This document shows positions 7,082 through 7,272 of a stretch of 7,272 nucleotides of DNA, piece after piece. This DNA comes from JAWXCM01 sp034408745 (GTDB lineage Bacteria; Acidobacteriota; Terriglobia; Bryobacterales; Bryobacteraceae). The DNA lies in assembly GCA_034408745.1 (NCBI GenBank), contig JAWXCM010000055.1, forward strand, positions 1-7,272, read 5' to 3'. Made by a program: the position numbers and the translations under genes. The notes beneath the pieces are model-generated. The model did not search any database and was not told where the DNA came from. It saw nothing but the letters and a program-made list of their open reading frames with translations. Positions within the stretch are counted from its first letter, which is position 1. The number at the start of each line of letters is the position of its first letter.

Positions 7082-7272
7082 ATGAGCACCACCACCCGCC
7101 GCGATCTCCTCCGCTCCGCCGCCACGCTTTTCGCCGGAGCCCGCTGCCTCTCTGCCGCATGGCCCAGCCGCCTCATCTCGCAGGTCACGGAGCAGTTCGA
7201 CACCCTCTGGCGCCCCGCCGAAGGTGGCGGCTACGCATGGGAATCCGAGTCCGAGCCCCACACCACGCCCAC
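7082..7272 (+). CDS. Tat-exported protein of unknown function, 5' part, truncated by window edge
   Basis: Sixty-three codons are open from the ATG at 7082 to the right edge. The N-terminus MSTTTRRDLLRSAATLFAGA is a twin-arginine signal: Arg6-Arg7 in TRRDLLR, followed by a moderately hydrophobic Ala/Leu stretch to about residue 26. This predicts export of a folded, often cofactor-containing protein to the periplasm. There is no convincing lipobox, since Cys22 follows Ala-Arg rather than a small residue. The mature part visible, about residues 30-63 (including LISQVTEQFDTLWRPAEGG), is not one I can assign to a family. No Shine-Dalgarno is apparent because the upstream sequence is the 12-bp triplication; initiation may depend on ribosomes terminating at the VOC stops just before it. 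Confidence 0.7.
   Translation, partial: MSTTTRRDLLRSAATLFAGARCLSAAWPSRLISQVTEQFDTLWRPAEGGGYAWESESEPHTTP

Overview
The window is GC-rich bacterial DNA (G/C-ending codons dominate every gene). It most likely comes from an acidobacterium of the Solibacter/Bryobacterales type. The best clue is a decayed gene at about 5995-6510 that still shows beta-propeller (SBBP-like) segments followed by the C-terminal domain first described in Solibacter (TIGR03437-like). The taxonomic call is an inference from gene content, not from a marker gene.

Layout. On the minus strand at the left edge lie the N-terminal 100 codons of a EutC-like ethanolamine ammonia-lyase small subunit (1-302). Five bases upstream of it, in transcription order, is an exported DUF1684 protein (308-1165). 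A 56-bp divergent gap (1166-1221) separates this pair from a plus-strand cluster of four closely spaced genes. These are a cation diffusion facilitator (1222-2133), a HlyD/MacA-type periplasmic adaptor (2186-3388), and two paralogous MacB/FtsX-type ABC permeases (3398-4657 and 4659-5912). The last three are almost contiguous (9 bp and 1 bp gaps) and look like one transport complex. The ATPase subunit and outer-membrane partner are not in this window.

The stretch 5913-6679 has no intact gene. It holds a multiply frameshifted SBBP/TIGR03437-type pseudogene followed by two GC-rich hairpins (about 6554-6599). Then come a small VOC-fold (glyoxalase/bleomycin-resistance superfamily) protein (6680-7057) and the start of a Tat-exported protein (from 7082, cut by the right edge). 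The junction between these last two is a perfect 12-bp triplication that repeats the VOC stop codon three times in frame and ends directly against the next ATG.

Functionally, the centre of the window is an efflux locus: CDF antiporter plus ABC-type tripartite export parts. The flanks are unrelated metabolic or exported proteins. I see no phage, CRISPR, tRNA, rRNA or insertion-sequence signal, and no convincing new multi-gene system. The most unusual local structures are the stop-codon triplication, the mosaic-frame pseudogene with adjacent hairpins, and the atypical metal-site residues of the CDF protein.
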